From Myxococcales bacterium UBA1660 (GTDB lineage: Bacteria; Myxococcota_A; Polyangia; Polyangiales; Houyiibacteriaceae): DNA of 64,000 bases. The position numbers and the translations under genes are program-made. The stretch spans positions 1 through 64,000 of the forward strand of contig DCLA01000076.1 of NCBI GenBank assembly GCA_002320815.1. Direction: 5' to 3'. Position 1 is the first letter of the stretch. Each line of letters begins with the position of its first letter. The notes beneath the pieces were generated by a model, which was not told the origin of the DNA, did no database searches, and saw only the letters and a program-made list of their open reading frames with translations. Of the stretch, positions 35,067 to 44,271 are shown piece by piece.

Positions 35067-35224
35067 AAGGAGTGTCCCTTGTGCCAGTGTGCAGGAGCGT
35101 CCCTTGTGCAAGTCGCGGGGTGCGCTGGGGCGGCGCGGACGAGCGCGATGAGTGATAAACGCGGAGCGTGGGCGGCAAGGAGCGTCCCTTGTGCCAGTGT
35201 GCAAGAGCGTCCCTTATGCAAGTC
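35067..35224 (-). repeat. Two inverted copies of the 48-bp repeat
   Basis: Copies at 35067-35114 and 35177-35224 are the reverse complement of the three copies at 34254-34464. The second ends 40 nt before the surE start codon. The 62-bp segment between them is not repeated. Confidence 0.9.
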
Positions 35225-35264
35225 GGGGTGCGCGGGGGGCGCGCATTTGGTAGCCCTCTCGGCG

Positions 35265-36044
35265 ATGGCCGAGCGCCCCCTGATCCTGGTGAGCAACGAC
35301 GACGGCGTGAACGCCGAGGGCAACATCGTGTTGCGCGAGGCCCTCGCCGAGTGGGCCGATGTGGTCACGGTGGCGCCGCTGCACGAGCAGAGCGGCCAGA
35401 GCCACGCGATCTCGCTGCACCGTCCGCTTCGGCACCGGCAGCTCGACGAGCGCACCCACGCCATCGACGGCACACCCGTCGACTGCGTCTACGTCGCGCT
35501 CTTCCGCGAGGACCTCTTGCCGCGCCGGCCGGACATGGTGGTCAGCGGCATCAACCACGGGCCCAACCTCGGCGCCGACGTGCACTACTCGGGCACGGTG
35601 GCCGCCGCCCGCGAGGGCGCCCTCCGCGGCATCCCGGCCATCGCGTTCTCCGCCCTCGGCGGCCTCGCCGCCCTCGCGCCCGCGGCCACCCACGCCAGCG
35701 CACTCGCCCGCCGCGCGTTCGAAGCGACGCACCCCGAGGGCCGCCCGCTGCTCCTCAACGTGAACATCCCCACCGAGGTCCGCGGGATCCGCGCGACCCG
35801 GCTCGGGCACCGCCAGTACTCCGAGGGAGTCGACGTGCGGAAGGATCCCCGCGGCGGCGACTACTACTGGATCGGTGGGCCCGGCGGCGTGAAGCACCCG
35901 CCGATGGACCACGCGGACACCGCCGCGGTCGACGCGGGCTTCATCTCCATCACCCCGCTCTCCCTCCGGGCCACCAACGCCGACCACCTCGCCTTCGCGA
36001 GCTGGGTCGCCGGTGACGCCCCCGCATCCACCCCCGAGCCCTGA
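35265..36044 (+). CDS. surE: 5'/3'-nucleotidase SurE
   Basis: A 259-residue SurE-family phosphatase acting on nucleoside monophosphates. LVSNDDGVNAEGN gives the acidic metal site and SGINHGPNLGADVHYSGTVA the family hallmark with the catalytic Asn/Ser region. The ATG at 35265 directly precedes the conserved first strand. TAGCCC lies 8 nt upstream and there is no Shine-Dalgarno sequence, so a leaderless message is possible. It is followed after 8 bp by apt, suggesting a small nucleotide-salvage operon. Confidence 0.93.
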   Translation: MAERPLILVSNDDGVNAEGNIVLREALAEWADVVTVAPLHEQSGQSHAISLHRPLRHRQLDERTHAIDGTPVDCVYVALFREDLLPRRPDMVVSGINHGPNLGADVHYSGTVAAAREGALRGIPAIAFSALGGLAALAPAATHASALARRAFEATHPEGRPLLLNVNIPTEVRGIRATRLGHRQYSEGVDVRKDPRGGDYYWIGGPGGVKHPPMDHADTAAVDAGFISITPLSLRATNADHLAFASWVAGDAPASTPEP

Positions 36045-36052
36045 AGAGACCC

Positions 36053-36589
36053 ATGAGCCACGACGCCGCGCTGCAGGCTGCCCTCGAGCCCCACATCCGT
36101 GACATCCCCGACTTCCCCAAGCCGGGCATCGTCTTCAAGGACATCACCCCGCTGCTCGCGTCGCCGGAGGCGTTCAATCGCTGCCTCGACGGCCTCGCGG
36201 CGGTGACCACCGAGGCCATCGACGTGGTGGTCGGCATCGAGTCGCGCGGCTTCATCTTCGGCGCCGCCCTCGCGGCGCGGAAGCGCCTGCCCTTCGTGCC
36301 CGCCCGCAAGCCCGGCAAGCTCCCCGCCGACACGGTGAAGATGGAGTACGCGCTGGAGTACGGCACCGACGCGCTGGAGATCCACCGGGACGCCATCGCG
36401 CCGGGCAAGAAGGTGCTCGTCGTCGACGACCTGCTGGCCACCGGCGGCACCGCCCAGGCCTGCGGCGACCTGGTGCGCGAGATCGGCGGCGAGGTCGCGG
36501 GCTACGCCTTCGTGATCGACCTGGCCTTCCTGGGCGGCGCCGCCAAGCTCGCCCCCGCGCCGGTCCACGCGCTCATCCGCTACGAGTAG
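36053..36589 (+). CDS. apt: Adenine phosphoribosyltransferase
   Basis: A 178-residue type I phosphoribosyltransferase converting adenine and PRPP to AMP. DFPKPGIVFKDITPLL is the N-terminal family signature, GIESRGFIFGAALA the hood region, and VLVVDDLLATGGTAQA the PRPP-binding loop. The start lies 8 nt after surE with an AGAG Shine-Dalgarno-like sequence. It is convergent with tRNA-Arg on the other strand. Confidence 0.96.
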   Translation: MSHDAALQAALEPHIRDIPDFPKPGIVFKDITPLLASPEAFNRCLDGLAAVTTEAIDVVVGIESRGFIFGAALAARKRLPFVPARKPGKLPADTVKMEYALEYGTDALEIHRDAIAPGKKVLVVDDLLATGGTAQACGDLVREIGGEVAGYAFVIDLAFLGGAAKLAPAPVHALIRYE

Positions 36590-36623
36590 CGCGCGCGGCG
36601 GCGGCTCGCGCGACGCGAGTCGC

Positions 36624-36700
36624 TGGCGCTCCCGGGAGGATTCGAACCTCCGACCTTCAGCTTAGGAAGCCGCTGCTCTATCCAGCTGAGCTACGGGAGC
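36624..36700 (-). tRNA. tRNA-Arg (CCT)
   Basis: A minus-strand cloverleaf. Acceptor GCTCCCG pairs with CGGGAGC. The D arm is GCTC/GAGC. The anticodon loop TTCCTAA carries anticodon CCT. The T arm is GGAGG/CCTCC with TTCGAAT. Discriminator G is followed by an encoded CCA (36624-36626), unlike the Val and Pro tRNAs in this window. Confidence 0.96.
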
Positions 36701-37007
36701 GGGAGCAGACCCATAGCACGTCTGTCTCCGCGGGCGAGACCGGAGCGCGCTGGCGAGCGCGAGCCGACCGCGTTCCCGGAGGGCCCACGCCGGCGAACGG
36801 ACCCCGCGGACGGCCGCCCACGCCCGAACTCGGCGTCACCTGTGGTCGTCCGCACGAACCGGTTGCACCGGCCCTCGCGCTCCTGAAACGGTCCCCCGCA
36901 TTCGTTGCAGCGCGGTTCATCCGCGCGCCGAAGCCGGGGCTTTTCCCGCGAACGGCCGGTTGGCACGCGCGATGCTCCGTCATGGGGTCGAGAGAGGAGT
37001 TCACCCC
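36701..37007. other. Intergenic stretch between tRNA-Arg and the MBL gene
   Basis: Contains the tRNA-Arg promoter region (TATGGG on the minus strand about 13 nt from the tRNA) and the AGAGAGGAG Shine-Dalgarno sequence of the MBL gene. A Cys-containing minus-strand frame (36691-36966, CNECGGPFQEREGRC) is open but runs into the tRNA and is not called as a gene. Nothing else was recognised. Confidence 0.4.
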
Positions 37008-37895
37008 ATGAACATCGAGACCTTCTACCACGAGCCGACCTACACCCTGACCTACCTGGTGTGGGATCCGGCGACCAAGGACGCGGTCGTGATCGATCCC
37101 GTTCTCGACTACGACCCCCTGGGCTCGCAGACCGACACCACGGCGCTGCGCGAGCTGGACGCGCGCATCGCCGAGCTCGGCGTGAACCTGCGCTTCGTGC
37201 TCGAGACCCACGCCCACGCCGACCACCTGAGCGGCAGCCAGTACCTCAAGCGCAAGCACGACGCGCCGGTCGCCATCGGCGAGCACATCAAGGTGGTCCA
37301 GGAGACCTTCAAGGGGATCTTCGACCTGCCCCAGGAGTTCGCCACCGACGGCAGCCAGTTCGACCAGCTCGTCCGCGAGGGCGAGACCCTCCAGGCGGGC
37401 TCCATCCCCGTCGAGGTCATCGAGACCCCCGGTCACACGCCCGCGTGCGTCACCTACAAGATCGGCGACGCGCTCTTCACCGGCGACGCGCTCTTCATGG
37501 ACGACTACGGCACCGGCCGCTGCGACTTCCCCAAGGGCAGCGCCGAGGCCCTCTACGACTCCATCCGCAAGCTCTACGCGCTGCCCGACGACACCCGGGT
37601 CTTCGTGGGCCACGACTACCAGCCCGGCGGTCGCGAGGTGAAGTGGGAGACCACCATCGGGAAGTCCAAGGCGAACAACCCGCAGCTCAAGGGTGACACC
37701 TCCCGGGAGGAGTTCGTCCGCTTCCGCACCGAGCGCGACGCGAAGCTCTCCGCGCCCCGGCTGCTCTTCCAGAGCGTGCAGGTCAACGTGGACGCGGGGC
37801 ACATCCCCGGTCTCCACGGCAACGGCGTGCGCTACCTGCGGATGCCCCTGAATCTCTTCGGGCCCACCGACGAGGTCGGCCAGAAGCTCGACTGA
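37008..37895 (+). CDS. MBL-fold hydrolase, ETHE1/Blh-like persulfide dioxygenase family
   Basis: A 295-residue metallo-beta-lactamase fold protein. ETHAHADHLSGSQYLK provides the HxHxDH motif, TPGHTPACVTY the next His, TGDALFMDDYG the bridging Asp and RVFVGHDYQP the last His. The segment GTGRCDFPKGSAEALYDSIR is characteristic of the ETHE1/Blh group of persulfide dioxygenases, which use a mononuclear iron and oxidise glutathione persulfide. Related Blh proteins act in sulfide detoxification. The start has a clear Shine-Dalgarno sequence. It is monocistronic, ending at a strong hairpin. Confidence 0.85.
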   Translation: MNIETFYHEPTYTLTYLVWDPATKDAVVIDPVLDYDPLGSQTDTTALRELDARIAELGVNLRFVLETHAHADHLSGSQYLKRKHDAPVAIGEHIKVVQETFKGIFDLPQEFATDGSQFDQLVREGETLQAGSIPVEVIETPGHTPACVTYKIGDALFTGDALFMDDYGTGRCDFPKGSAEALYDSIRKLYALPDDTRVFVGHDYQPGGREVKWETTIGKSKANNPQLKGDTSREEFVRFRTERDAKLSAPRLLFQSVQVNVDAGHIPGLHGNGVRYLRMPLNLFGPTDEVGQKLD

Positions 37896-37951
37896 GCTTC
37901 GCGTCGGAGCCTCGGTCCCCGAGCGTTCCCACCCGAGCCCCTTCCGAGCTC

Positions 37952-37990
37952 GACGCGCCCCGAGCGGCCCCATGGCCCTCGGGGCGCGTC
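37952..37990. terminator. Long perfect hairpin terminator
   Basis: A 13-bp perfect stem (37952-37964 with 37978-37990) with an inner GGCC/GGCC pairing, 57 nt after the MBL stop and followed by GCTTTCT. Among the strongest stems in the window; it insulates the FtsZ-like gene. Confidence 0.75.
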
Positions 37991-38032
37991 GCTTTCTGGA
38001 GACGCGCGGCGCGGGCGTGCTAGCGGAGGGGG

Positions 38033-39004
38033 GTGCAACCTCGGCTCAAGGTGATCGGTGTGGGGGGCGCGGGTGGCAACGCCATCGCCGCCCTCGCCAA
38101 GGACGTGCCCGCGGGTCTCGACCCGCAGTCGGACCTCTGGGTGGCCAACACGGACGCTCAGGCCCTGCGCAGCCACGACGCGCTGCGCACGCTCGCGCTC
38201 GGCCCCAAGCGAACCGGCGGCCTGGGCGCCGGCGGACGACCCGAGGTCGGCGAGGCCGCGGCCATCGACTCCGCCCGCGACATCACCGACGCCCTCGAGG
38301 GCGCCAACCTGGTCTTCGTGACCGCGGGCATGGGGGGCGGCACCGGGACCGGAGCGGCCGCGGTGGTCGCCGCCGCGGCTCGCGAGGTCGGCGCGCTCAC
38401 CATCGGGGTCTTCAGTCGCCCCTTCGCCTTCGAAGGCCGTCGCCGGGCCAAGGCCGCGGACGAGGGGCTCGCGCGGACCGAGGAGCAGGTGGACTGCTGC
38501 GTGGTCATCGAGAACCAGCACCTCCTCCAGGGCGACCTCTCCATGCAGCAGGCCTTCGCGCGCGCCGACGAGGTGCTCGCCGCCGGCGTGCGGGGCATCG
38601 GCGCGCTCCTCGGCGGCCGCGGCATGATCAACCTCGATCTCGCGGACCTCGCGGTCTGCCTGCAGGTCGGCGGTCGCGCCGTGCTCGGTCTGGGCGAAGG
38701 CCCCGACCCGCTCATCGCCGCGCAACGCGCGGTGGCCTGTGACCTCCTGGCGGACACCGATCTCACCGGCGCCGGTGGGCTGCTCATCAGCTTCCGCGGA
38801 CCGCGCTCCCTCGGGCTTCGAGCCATCGACCAGGCGGCCACCTGGCTCGCCGATCAGGTCGACCCCGACGCCGAGGTCCACTTCGGCCTGGTCACCGACG
38901 ACTCCATCGCCCACGTCGAAGCCACCGTGGTGGCCACCGGCCTCGGTCGCGAGCCCGTGCAGGTCGCGCCCGCCGCGCCCCGCAACGCGCTCGTCATGCT
39001 CTGA
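38033..39004 (+). CDS. FtsZ-family GTPase paralogue lacking the C-terminal tail
   Basis: A 323-residue tubulin/FtsZ homologue. It has IGVGGAGGNAIAAL, NTDAQAL, the tubulin signature GGGTGTG at residues 101-107, and the T7 synergy loop NLDLADL with N200, D202 and D205. GTP binding and hydrolysis are therefore plausible. It stops right after the core (VVATGLGREPVQVAPAAPRN), with no long linker and no C-terminal conserved peptide for FtsA/ZipA-type partners. It is not in a division gene cluster. It is probably a second, divergent FtsZ, though I cannot exclude that it is the only one. The GTG start directly follows GGAGGGGG. Confidence 0.85.
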   Translation: MQPRLKVIGVGGAGGNAIAALAKDVPAGLDPQSDLWVANTDAQALRSHDALRTLALGPKRTGGLGAGGRPEVGEAAAIDSARDITDALEGANLVFVTAGMGGGTGTGAAAVVAAAAREVGALTIGVFSRPFAFEGRRRAKAADEGLARTEEQVDCCVVIENQHLLQGDLSMQQAFARADEVLAAGVRGIGALLGGRGMINLDLADLAVCLQVGGRAVLGLGEGPDPLIAAQRAVACDLLADTDLTGAGGLLISFRGPRSLGLRAIDQAATWLADQVDPDAEVHFGLVTDDSIAHVEATVVATGLGREPVQVAPAAPRNALVML

Positions 39005-39073
39005 GCGCCGCTTGGCCGCGCACCAAGCCGCTGCCGCGCCCCGTTCCGCCGGTGCGCTGCTCGGCCGCCGCGC

Positions 39074-39370
39074 TCAGCCGCCGGTGCGCCGCAGGGTCTC
39101 CACGTCCATGCGGATCTCGGCCATCTCGCCGCGGTACTCCGCCTTGCGGACGCCGATGAGGTAGTAGGCCGTCGCCACGAAGCTGACCACCGTCAGGATC
39201 GTCAGCGACGAGCCCATGAAGCCCCACTTCAAGTAGGCGGGGACGGCCAGGATCAGCAGCGCGAACGCGTAGGGCACGCGGCTCCAATCCTTCTCCAGGT
39301 CTCCGAGGAGGCCCTCCAGGCGGACCAGCTCGGCCTCCAACATGTCCTGCTTCTCGCTCACGGCGCTCAC
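39074..39370 (-). CDS. Small membrane protein with two TM helices
   Basis: A 98-residue protein. An N-terminal coiled-coil-like helix (EKQDMLEAELVRLEGLLGDL) is followed by two hydrophobic segments (about residues 32-48 and 54-72) and a charged C-terminal helix (EYRGEMAEIRMDVETLRR). It probably spans the inner membrane twice with both ends on the same side. I do not recognise the family. The GTG start at 39370 has no well-spaced Shine-Dalgarno sequence; the ATG at codon 10 is an alternative. Confidence 0.6.
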   Translation of the reverse strand: MSAVSEKQDMLEAELVRLEGLLGDLEKDWSRVPYAFALLILAVPAYLKWGFMGSSLTILTVVSFVATAYYLIGVRKAEYRGEMAEIRMDVETLRRTGG

Positions 39371-39452
39371 CTCTTAGCAGCGATGGGAGCATTCGCACAC
39401 GGCCCCGTGACCCTTCTCGACATCGGACGGCCTGCTCCGTATCCCGGTTTCC

Positions 39453-40430
39453 ATGCGCCTCGCGACACGAAACGATGGAACCCGGGACGGAGAGCTGGTG
39501 GTGGTCGCCAAGGATGGCAAGACCTGCGCTCCCGCCGGCCTGATCGCCCCCACGCTCCAGCAGGCCCTGGACCGCTGGGACGAGACCCTGCCCGCGCTGC
39601 AGGGGCTGGCGGCGAAGCTCGACTCGGGCGACCTCGAATTCGAGCCCCTCGATCCGGCCAAGCTGATGGCGCCCCTCCCGCGGGCCTACGAGTGGGTCGA
39701 TGGTTCCGCCTACATCAACCACATCGTGCTGGTCCGCAAAGCGCGGAACGCCGAGCCCCCCGAGACCCTCGAGACCGACCCGCTGGTCTACCAAGGCGGC
39801 TCCGGAGTGCTCCTCGGCCCGCGCCAGGCGATCCCGCTCCCCGACGAAGAGTGGGGCTGTGACTTCGAGGCCGAGATCTGCGTGGTCCTCGGCGACACGC
39901 CCCGCGGCGTGAAGGCCAGCGAGGCCGCCCAGTACGTGAAGCTGGTCACCATCTGCAACGACGTGACCTACCGGAACCTCATCCCGGCGGAGCTGAAGAA
40001 GAACTTCGGCTTCTTCCAGTCCAAGCCGGCCACCGGCTTCGCGCCCTTCATGGTCACCCCCGACGAGCTCGGCCCGGCCTGGCAGGAGGGGCGGGTCCAC
40101 CTCCCGCTGCGCACGCACCTGAACGGCGAGCTCGCCGGCGAGCCCGACGCGGGCCCGGCGATGCACTTCTCCTTCTTCGACCTCATCCAGCACATCACCA
40201 AGACCCGGGCCTTCACCGCCGGGACCATCCTGGGCAGCGGCACCGTCTCCAACGAAGACGAGGCCAAGGGCGTGAGCTGTCTGGCCGAGCGCCGGATGCG
40301 GGAGATCCTGAAGGACGGCAAGCCCTCCACCCGCTTCCTGAAGGCGGGCGACGAGGTGCGCATCGAGCTGCTCGACGAGGGCGGTCGCTCCATCTGCGGC
40401 GCCATCGAGCAGACGGTGCAGGGCGCGTGA
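39453..40430 (+). CDS. Fumarylacetoacetate hydrolase family protein
   Basis: A 325-residue FAH-fold enzyme. A variable N-terminal region is followed by the catalytic domain with WGCDFEAEICVVLGD (metal-binding Glu residues), ICNDVTYRNLIPAEL, FFQSKPATGFAPFMVTPDEL and GSGTVSNEDEAKG. Position with maleylacetoacetate isomerase and 4-hydroxyphenylpyruvate dioxygenase indicates the last step of tyrosine catabolism, splitting fumarylacetoacetate to fumarate and acetoacetate. TATCCC ends 7 nt before the ATG. It overlaps the next gene by 4 nt (GTGA). Confidence 0.9.
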   Translation: MRLATRNDGTRDGELVVVAKDGKTCAPAGLIAPTLQQALDRWDETLPALQGLAAKLDSGDLEFEPLDPAKLMAPLPRAYEWVDGSAYINHIVLVRKARNAEPPETLETDPLVYQGGSGVLLGPRQAIPLPDEEWGCDFEAEICVVLGDTPRGVKASEAAQYVKLVTICNDVTYRNLIPAELKKNFGFFQSKPATGFAPFMVTPDELGPAWQEGRVHLPLRTHLNGELAGEPDAGPAMHFSFFDLIQHITKTRAFTAGTILGSGTVSNEDEAKGVSCLAERRMREILKDGKPSTRFLKAGDEVRIELLDEGGRSICGAIEQTVQGA

Positions 40431-41089
40431 AGAACGTCCGCCTCTACTCCTACTGGCGCAGCTCGGCGTCCTGGCGCGCGCGGATCGCGCTGGGCCTCAA
40501 GGGCATCCAGCCCACCATCGTGCCCATCCACCTGGTCAAGGACGGCGGTGAGCAGCACTCGGCGGACTACGTCGCGCTGAACCCCATGGCCCAGGTCCCG
40601 CTGCTCGTCTGGGACGACGAGGCGGGCGCCACCCACACCCTGACCCAGTCGCTGGCGATGATGGCCTTCCTGGACCGCGCCGTGCCCGAGCCCGCGCTGG
40701 TGCCGGCGGATCCGCTCCTCGCCGGCCGCGCCTGGGAGCTCGCCGAGATCGTCAACAGCGGCATCCAGCCCATGCAGAACACGACGACCCTGCAGCTGGT
40801 CGATTCGCTGGGCGGCGACCGCAAGGCCCACGCCGCGGGCGCCATCGCCAAGGGCTTGGCCGCCATGGAGACCCGGGCCGCGACCCTGGGCACCGACACC
40901 TTCTTCTTCGGCACCGGTCCCTCCATCGCGGAGGTCTGCCTGGTGCCCCAGCTCTACAACGCGCGCCGCTTCGGGCTCGACCCCGAGGCCTACCCGCGGC
41001 TCCTCGCCGCCGAGGCCGCGTGCGCCGAGCTGGCTGCCTTCGCGAGCGCGCACCCCGACGCGCAACCCGACCGCCCCGACCAACCCTGA
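40427..41089 (+). CDS. maiA: Maleylacetoacetate isomerase (zeta-class GST)
   Basis: A 220-residue glutathione transferase-fold enzyme. YSYWRSSASWRARIALGLKG is the zeta-class active-site signature (SSxxWRVRIAL type), NPMAQVPLLVWDDE the glutathione-binding region, and the C-terminal domain is helical. It isomerises maleylacetoacetate to fumarylacetoacetate, the substrate of the preceding gene product. It starts at GTG within the stop region of that gene, so the two are translationally coupled. Confidence 0.92.
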   Translation: MKNVRLYSYWRSSASWRARIALGLKGIQPTIVPIHLVKDGGEQHSADYVALNPMAQVPLLVWDDEAGATHTLTQSLAMMAFLDRAVPEPALVPADPLLAGRAWELAEIVNSGIQPMQNTTTLQLVDSLGGDRKAHAAGAIAKGLAAMETRAATLGTDTFFFGTGPSIAEVCLVPQLYNARRFGLDPEAYPRLLAAEAACAELAAFASAHPDAQPDRPDQP

Positions 41090-41105
41090 GACCCTGGAGA
41101 CGCCC

Positions 41106-42260
<1,155 letters not shown>

Positions 42261-42339
42261 GGCGAAGCGCCCCGCGGGGCAGCGCGCCGCGCTGCGTCCC
42301 GCACCTTGGCGAATCGCAAGGGCACCCCAGGATCCTGGT

Positions 42340-43086
42340 GTGCCCTCTCGTACTTCCGTCCTCGCCCTCTTCGTCCTCGCCGCCTGCGGCGGGGGGCAGG
42401 GGCACGCGCGCCCCATCCGGGCCTCCGCGCGGCCGATCGTCGAGGGGCACGCGCCGAGCTGTCAGATCGTCTTCTTCCCCGGCCTCGGCGACGCGCCCGC
42501 GGCCTACGACGACTTCCTGGCCACCCTGCGCGCTGCGCAGGTGCCCGCCGAGACCGTGGTCCTCCCCAATCGGGACTACGGCACCGTGGACTACTCGGAG
42601 CGGTTGCACTCCGACGTCATCGCCCCGGCCCAGGCCCGCGGCGTCCGGGACACCTGGCTGGTCGCCGTGTCCATGGGGAGCGCGCCCGCGCTGCGCATGG
42701 CCGAGACCCACCCCGATGACATCGCCGGGGTGCTCCTGGTGGCCCCGGCGTTCGGGGGTCCTTTCCTGGCCAAGCGGGTCCAGCGCGCCGGCGGGGTCCG
42801 CTTCTACACGCCGGTCGAACGGGACCGCGATGGCCGCGCGTTCAAGTGGCTCGAGGAGCGCCGGCGCTCCGACCGCAGCCAGGTCCCGGTGCGGCTCGCC
42901 TTCGGTCGTCAGGATGCCCTGGCGCCCATCGCCGAGACCATGGCCGAGGTGCTCCCCGAGGAGCACGTCCTCGTCGGCGCCGGGGGCCACGACTGGGGCG
43001 TGTGGAACGAGCTCTTCGTGGCCGAGGTGGAGAGCGGTTTCTTCCAGCAGTCCTGCGGCTGCCTGAGCCGCTCGGGAGGGCGCTGA
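42340..43086 (+). CDS. Alpha/beta-hydrolase lipoprotein
   Basis: A 248-residue putative lipoprotein from GTG at 42340. The signal peptide is MPSRTSVLALFVLAACGGG with lipobox Cys16. The body is an alpha/beta hydrolase: a VFFPGLGDAPAAYDDF oxyanion-side loop, nucleophile Ser in AVSMGSAP, Asp in FGRQDALAPI and His in GAGGHDWGVW. The complete triad suggests an esterase or lipase at the cell surface; the substrate is unknown. The C terminus has two Cys (QQSCGCLSRSGG). The stop lies in a 16-bp tandem duplication. Confidence 0.8.
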   Translation: MPSRTSVLALFVLAACGGGQGHARPIRASARPIVEGHAPSCQIVFFPGLGDAPAAYDDFLATLRAAQVPAETVVLPNRDYGTVDYSERLHSDVIAPAQARGVRDTWLVAVSMGSAPALRMAETHPDDIAGVLLVAPAFGGPFLAKRVQRAGGVRFYTPVERDRDGRAFKWLEERRRSDRSQVPVRLAFGRQDALAPIAETMAEVLPEEHVLVGAGGHDWGVWNELFVAEVESGFFQQSCGCLSRSGGR

Positions 43087-43105
43087 GCGGGGAGGGCGCT
43101 GAGCG
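43074..43105. repeat. Exact 16-bp tandem duplication over the hydrolase stop codon
   Basis: Units 43074-43089 and 43090-43105 are identical (GGGAGGGCGCTGAGCG). The first includes the TGA stop of the hydrolase gene and the second repeats it. A similar situation exists at 4275-4380 and 57971-58012. Confidence 0.9.
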
Positions 43106-43130
43106 GCGCGCCGAGGAGCCGCCGCTCAGC
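43098..43130. terminator. Hairpin between two convergent genes
   Basis: GCTGAGCGGC (43098-43107) pairs perfectly with GCCGCTCAGC (43121-43130). It lies 12 nt past the hydrolase stop and overlaps the stop codon of the YcaQ-type gene on the other strand, so it could end both transcripts. Confidence 0.55.
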
Positions 43131-44271
43131 CGAGGACCGCTCGCCGCGGTCGCTCGTAGTGAGTCTGCCCCAGCGCGGCGGCGTGGTGCGCCAAGGTCTC
43201 GTCGAGCGCGCCCAGGTCGACGGCCCCGCGCCGCTCTTCCCAGAGGGTCTCCACCGCGAGCACTCCGTCCCGCGTCCGCCCCTCGAGGCGCCCCACCAGC
43301 TCGCCCCGATGGAGGAGCGGCATCACGTACCACCCCCATCGCCGCAGGTGCGCCTTCTTGTAGACCTCCCAGAGGTAGTCGAAGCCGAAGGTCGCCTTCA
43401 CCAGCCGCCGGTCCCAGAGGAGCGCGTCCAGCGGCCCCAGGATGCGCAGCTCGTCATCGGGCTCGGGGGTCTCCCGCGCGAGGAAGCTCGGCGTACTCAG
43501 GTAGGTGCCCGGGACGCCCTCGACGCGGACTTCGACCAGCGCGCCTTCGGCGATCAGCTCGTCCACCTTCGGCCCCTTGCGCGCGTGGTCCAGCGTCGAC
43601 CACCAGGGCCCGCCCCGGCGGGGCAAGAGCCCCGCGCACTCCGCCCGATGGACGATGGCCCAGCGCTCGAACGAAGGCTCGGATGGGGGCCGCAGCGCCG
43701 CCGGCCCGAGCGCTCGCTCGGGCACGTCGTAGAGCTTGGCGCGGCCCCGGCGTCCGGCGACCACCAGGCGGCACTCGGTCCACAGGATCTCCAGCGCCAT
43801 GGAGGTGGCCTTGGCGGTCCCCTTCCATCCCGACCAGTCGAGGGGCACCACCCGGCCCCGGTCCTCGAGCTCGGCGGCGGTCACCGGCCCGCGCGCGCGG
43901 ACCTCGGCCTCCACCGCGTCGACGAGCCCCGCGTCGACCTTCTGGCGCCGACTCTCGGTGCGCCACCCCTCGGCCTCCACCGAGCGCGCCCGGTAGTGCG
44001 GGAAGGCGCTCGCCGGCAGGAGACAGCGCACCTTGGCGAAGTGCTCGAAGGCGTTGGCGTAGACGCGCTCGTAGACCTCGCCGTGGGCGACGTCCTCGAG
44101 GCGCGCCATGACCACCAGGTCCGCGTTGGTCCCCATCGGGTCGAGGGGGTCGAGCTGGATGCACCCCAGCGCGTCCAGGAGCTCGGGGATGCCCAGGTCC
44201 ACGCGCCGGTCCAAACGGTGATGCGCGAGCATGAGGCGCCGCGCGTCGGCGGCGCTCAGCGCGAGGGTCAA
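43126..44271 (-). CDS. YcaQ/AlkX-type winged-helix DNA glycosylase family protein
   Basis: A 381-residue protein of the HTH_42/YcaQ family, DNA glycosylases that unhook interstrand crosslinks. The N-terminal LDALGCIQLDPLDPMGTNAD contains the family Q-x-(Q/D) active motif in the QLD form, which I associate with E. coli YcaQ (AlkX) rather than Streptomyces AlkZ. KATFGFDYLWEVYKKAHLRR and RRWGWYVMPLLHRGELVGR are typical of the C-terminal beta domain. The start is TTG at 44271 within the stop codon of the upstream gene (TTGA), so it is translated by coupling with the thiol reductase gene. That partner is unexpected for a repair enzyme. Confidence 0.75.
   Translation of the reverse strand: MTLALSAADARRLMLAHHRLDRRVDLGIPELLDALGCIQLDPLDPMGTNADLVVMARLEDVAHGEVYERVYANAFEHFAKVRCLLPASAFPHYRARSVEAEGWRTESRRQKVDAGLVDAVEAEVRARGPVTAAELEDRGRVVPLDWSGWKGTAKATSMALEILWTECRLVVAGRRGRAKLYDVPERALGPAALRPPSEPSFERWAIVHRAECAGLLPRRGGPWWSTLDHARKGPKVDELIAEGALVEVRVEGVPGTYLSTPSFLARETPEPDDELRILGPLDALLWDRRLVKATFGFDYLWEVYKKAHLRRWGWYVMPLLHRGELVGRLEGRTRDGVLAVETLWEERRGAVDLGALDETLAHHAAALGQTHYERPRRAVLG

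Noticed and set aside
34216..35151. Cys-rich reading frames through the 48-bp repeats (ERPLCQCARASLVQV-like)
   Set aside because: Several frames on both strands are open because the repeat lacks stops. The peptides are simply translations of the repeat, with no start signals.
34254..35224. CRISPR array
   Set aside because: Repeat spacing is irregular (6 to 600 bp), copies occur in both orientations, and no cas gene or uniform spacers are present.
36691..36966. A minus-strand frame with a zinc-ribbon-like CNECGGPFQEREGRC
   Set aside because: It runs into the tRNA-Arg gene at its 3' end, has a GTG start without a Shine-Dalgarno sequence, and only one CxxC pair.
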